Assembly (NCBI GenBank): GCA_963691655.1
Contig: OY829328.1
Location: 16,880,704-16,944,703 of the forward strand
Direction of reading: 5' to 3'
DNA length: 64,000 nt
Origin: Toxonevra muliebris
Lineage: Eukaryota > Arthropoda > Insecta > Diptera > Pallopteridae
Shown here in pieces: positions 62,641 through 64,000 of this stretch (positions within the stretch are counted from its first letter, which is position 1; each line of letters opens with the position of its first letter). A program made the position numbers and the translations under genes. Below the pieces are notes generated by a model. That model had not been told where the DNA came from. It ran no database searches and saw only the letters and a list, made by a program, of their open reading frames with translations.

Positions 62641-64000
62641 AAGTTATGGCTTTTCTCATATTTGGGTTATATAAGAGGTAGGCGTGACAGCGCTCCAAAT
62701 CTCCCCAAATTTTTCATGAAATTTCTGCGAACTTAAATTTCCGTTTTTGGAATAGAAATCATTGGTGAGTAGATTTTTACCGAAAAACAAACTTATATTT
62801 AATCTCAAAAATAAAAAAGGTAATAACCAGAGAGAGGAATTATGAGGAATTGTCCTTTTTTTTCTGCGAAATCCTACATGTTGGCTATTGAAATATATTC
62901 GCGTTTCAAGCCCCCTTGATTCCAAATATATAAATTTTATTTTCCCTGTTTTTTCTTTCTGTTTTTCAAAAATTTTCCTTTTTCAATGCTTTAGTGCCAA
63001 TTTCGAAACTTTTGTGCTTTTTTCTAAGTAATAAATGCCTTTTCTTTGGGGTTTTCTACCTATTATTCCTTTTTAATCTTTTACTATTTTTAATGGCCAT
63101 ATTTTGTGAATGAAATTTTTGGCACAAATGGAAAGATTTTTGTTTACTCCGTTAGTCACGAAAAAAAAAAAATGGGCGTAAACCGATAAAAACATATTAA
63201 GACGCTGAATTTAAAAAAAGAAGGAGCAAATGATATCTTCTCCTGTTGGGAGCAAAACAAATGAATTTTACAGCGACCCTGCAAAAATGATGCTTTTGAA
63301 AAGCTCCACAGTCCAAAATTATAAAGCTGTTCTGAGAAATGTATAAGTACAAAAAATTATGTTCAAGACTGCTAAGAAGTTCTTTCAAAAATCCAGTCCC
63401 TAATTAGTGGAAAACCGGTTTTCATTTCGATTGATAAATTGACCAAAGTCATGTAATGAAGGATAATGTAGGCCCATTGGTTAAAAATGGAAGTTGGTGG
63501 ATTTTGCCAGTAGAAATTTTAGAGAAGGAAAATGCATCTGCAACTTTATTTATTTTGGTCGATGGTCAAATATTGACACCTCTTAAATACTTTTCCACCA
63601 CTTTCGGAACAGACGACCATGACACAATAAATGTACAGTGTCGGACAAAACTAAAGCACCTTAGTCCTTATCAACATTTAGTTCAATAAAATTTTAAAAT
63701 ATGCAAGTATGCACATATTTTTTTTTTTTTGTTTGTTTTATAAATTTAGTATATTTATGCAGTTGTTGAAACAAAATTACATTCAAAACTGGGATATATA
63801 TAAGAAAAACAATTTTTTTGGAATATTTTTCTTATGTATTTTAAACTAATTTGCATTTTGTTGATAGAAATTATTCTTTTGTTTAAAGAAGTTATTTTTT
63901 GAAAGTAGTAGAATTTTAAACGGCCATTCCAAAGTAACGGAGAGGACAAAGGGACTCTTATAATAATATTGATCTCACACAAGGAAATGATATTTTCCTT

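Larger units (their letters stand above)
58467..64000. other. right-hand region without recognised intact gene
   Basis: SINE pieces and a transposase relic are listed separately. Other stretches (59800-60360, 60600-62200 and 62700-64000) contain AT-rich sequence, T/A tracts and short frames with no domain I recognise. CAGTGTCGGACAAAACTAAA at 63637, preceded by TA, looks like a Tc1-type terminal repeat whose partner lies outside the window. Confidence 0.5.

Noticed and set aside
63456..63689. 77-codon plus-strand frame near a Tc1-like terminal repeat
   Set aside because: The product resembles no transposase, and the terminal repeat CAGTGTCGGACAAAA lies inside the frame.
1..64000. Operons, CRISPR arrays, prophage or viral genes
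   Set aside because: The window is eukaryotic nuclear DNA with spliced genes. Regularly spaced repeats, viral protein signatures and bacterial gene organisation are all absent.

Overview
The window is nuclear DNA of a fly: AT-rich, with spliced genes carrying GT/AG introns, Inr and TATA core promoters, and many class II transposons. The protein content (Mctp, a CYP12-like mitochondrial P450, a TIL-domain inhibitor) fits a higher dipteran. A tephritid-like fly is my best guess, based on the genes, the intron sizes and a SINE/LINE tail I associate with that group. It is not proven.

Layout. Positions 1-90 hold the tail of a mariner transposase. The 5' part of Mctp occupies 2489-21582 on the minus strand (five coding exons, a 15 kb intron, remainder off the left edge). 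From 21583 to about 41200 I see no coding exon, only regulatory-looking sequence and layered repeats: hAT, piggyBac-type, Tc1/mariner and pogo/Tigger-like elements, SINEs, and a decayed copy of an uncharacterised multicopy arthropod gene. A plus-strand gene with a probable non-coding first exon at 41236-41450 encodes a 639-residue protein over nine exons (45928-49050). It has a hydrophobic hairpin-like segment and acidic low-complexity tails, and is possibly a Jabba-like lipid-droplet protein. It converges tail to tail on a minus-strand mitochondrial P450 (six exons, 49270-56594, 544 residues). Upstream of that lies a two-exon secreted TIL protease inhibitor (58075-58388, minus). The rest to 64000 holds SINEs and transposase relics.

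The genes are independent transcription units, not a pathway or operon. All splice phases of the three genes complete in this window join in frame, and so do those of the Mctp part. I found no undescribed multi-gene system. The most unusual observations are a 97% identical piece of a Mctp coding exon copied into the gene's own first intron, two DD37E transposon copies with different internal deletions but the same substitution at a predicted catalytic residue, several nested insertions whose target-site duplications are still perfect, and the relic of the uncharacterised arthropod gene family.
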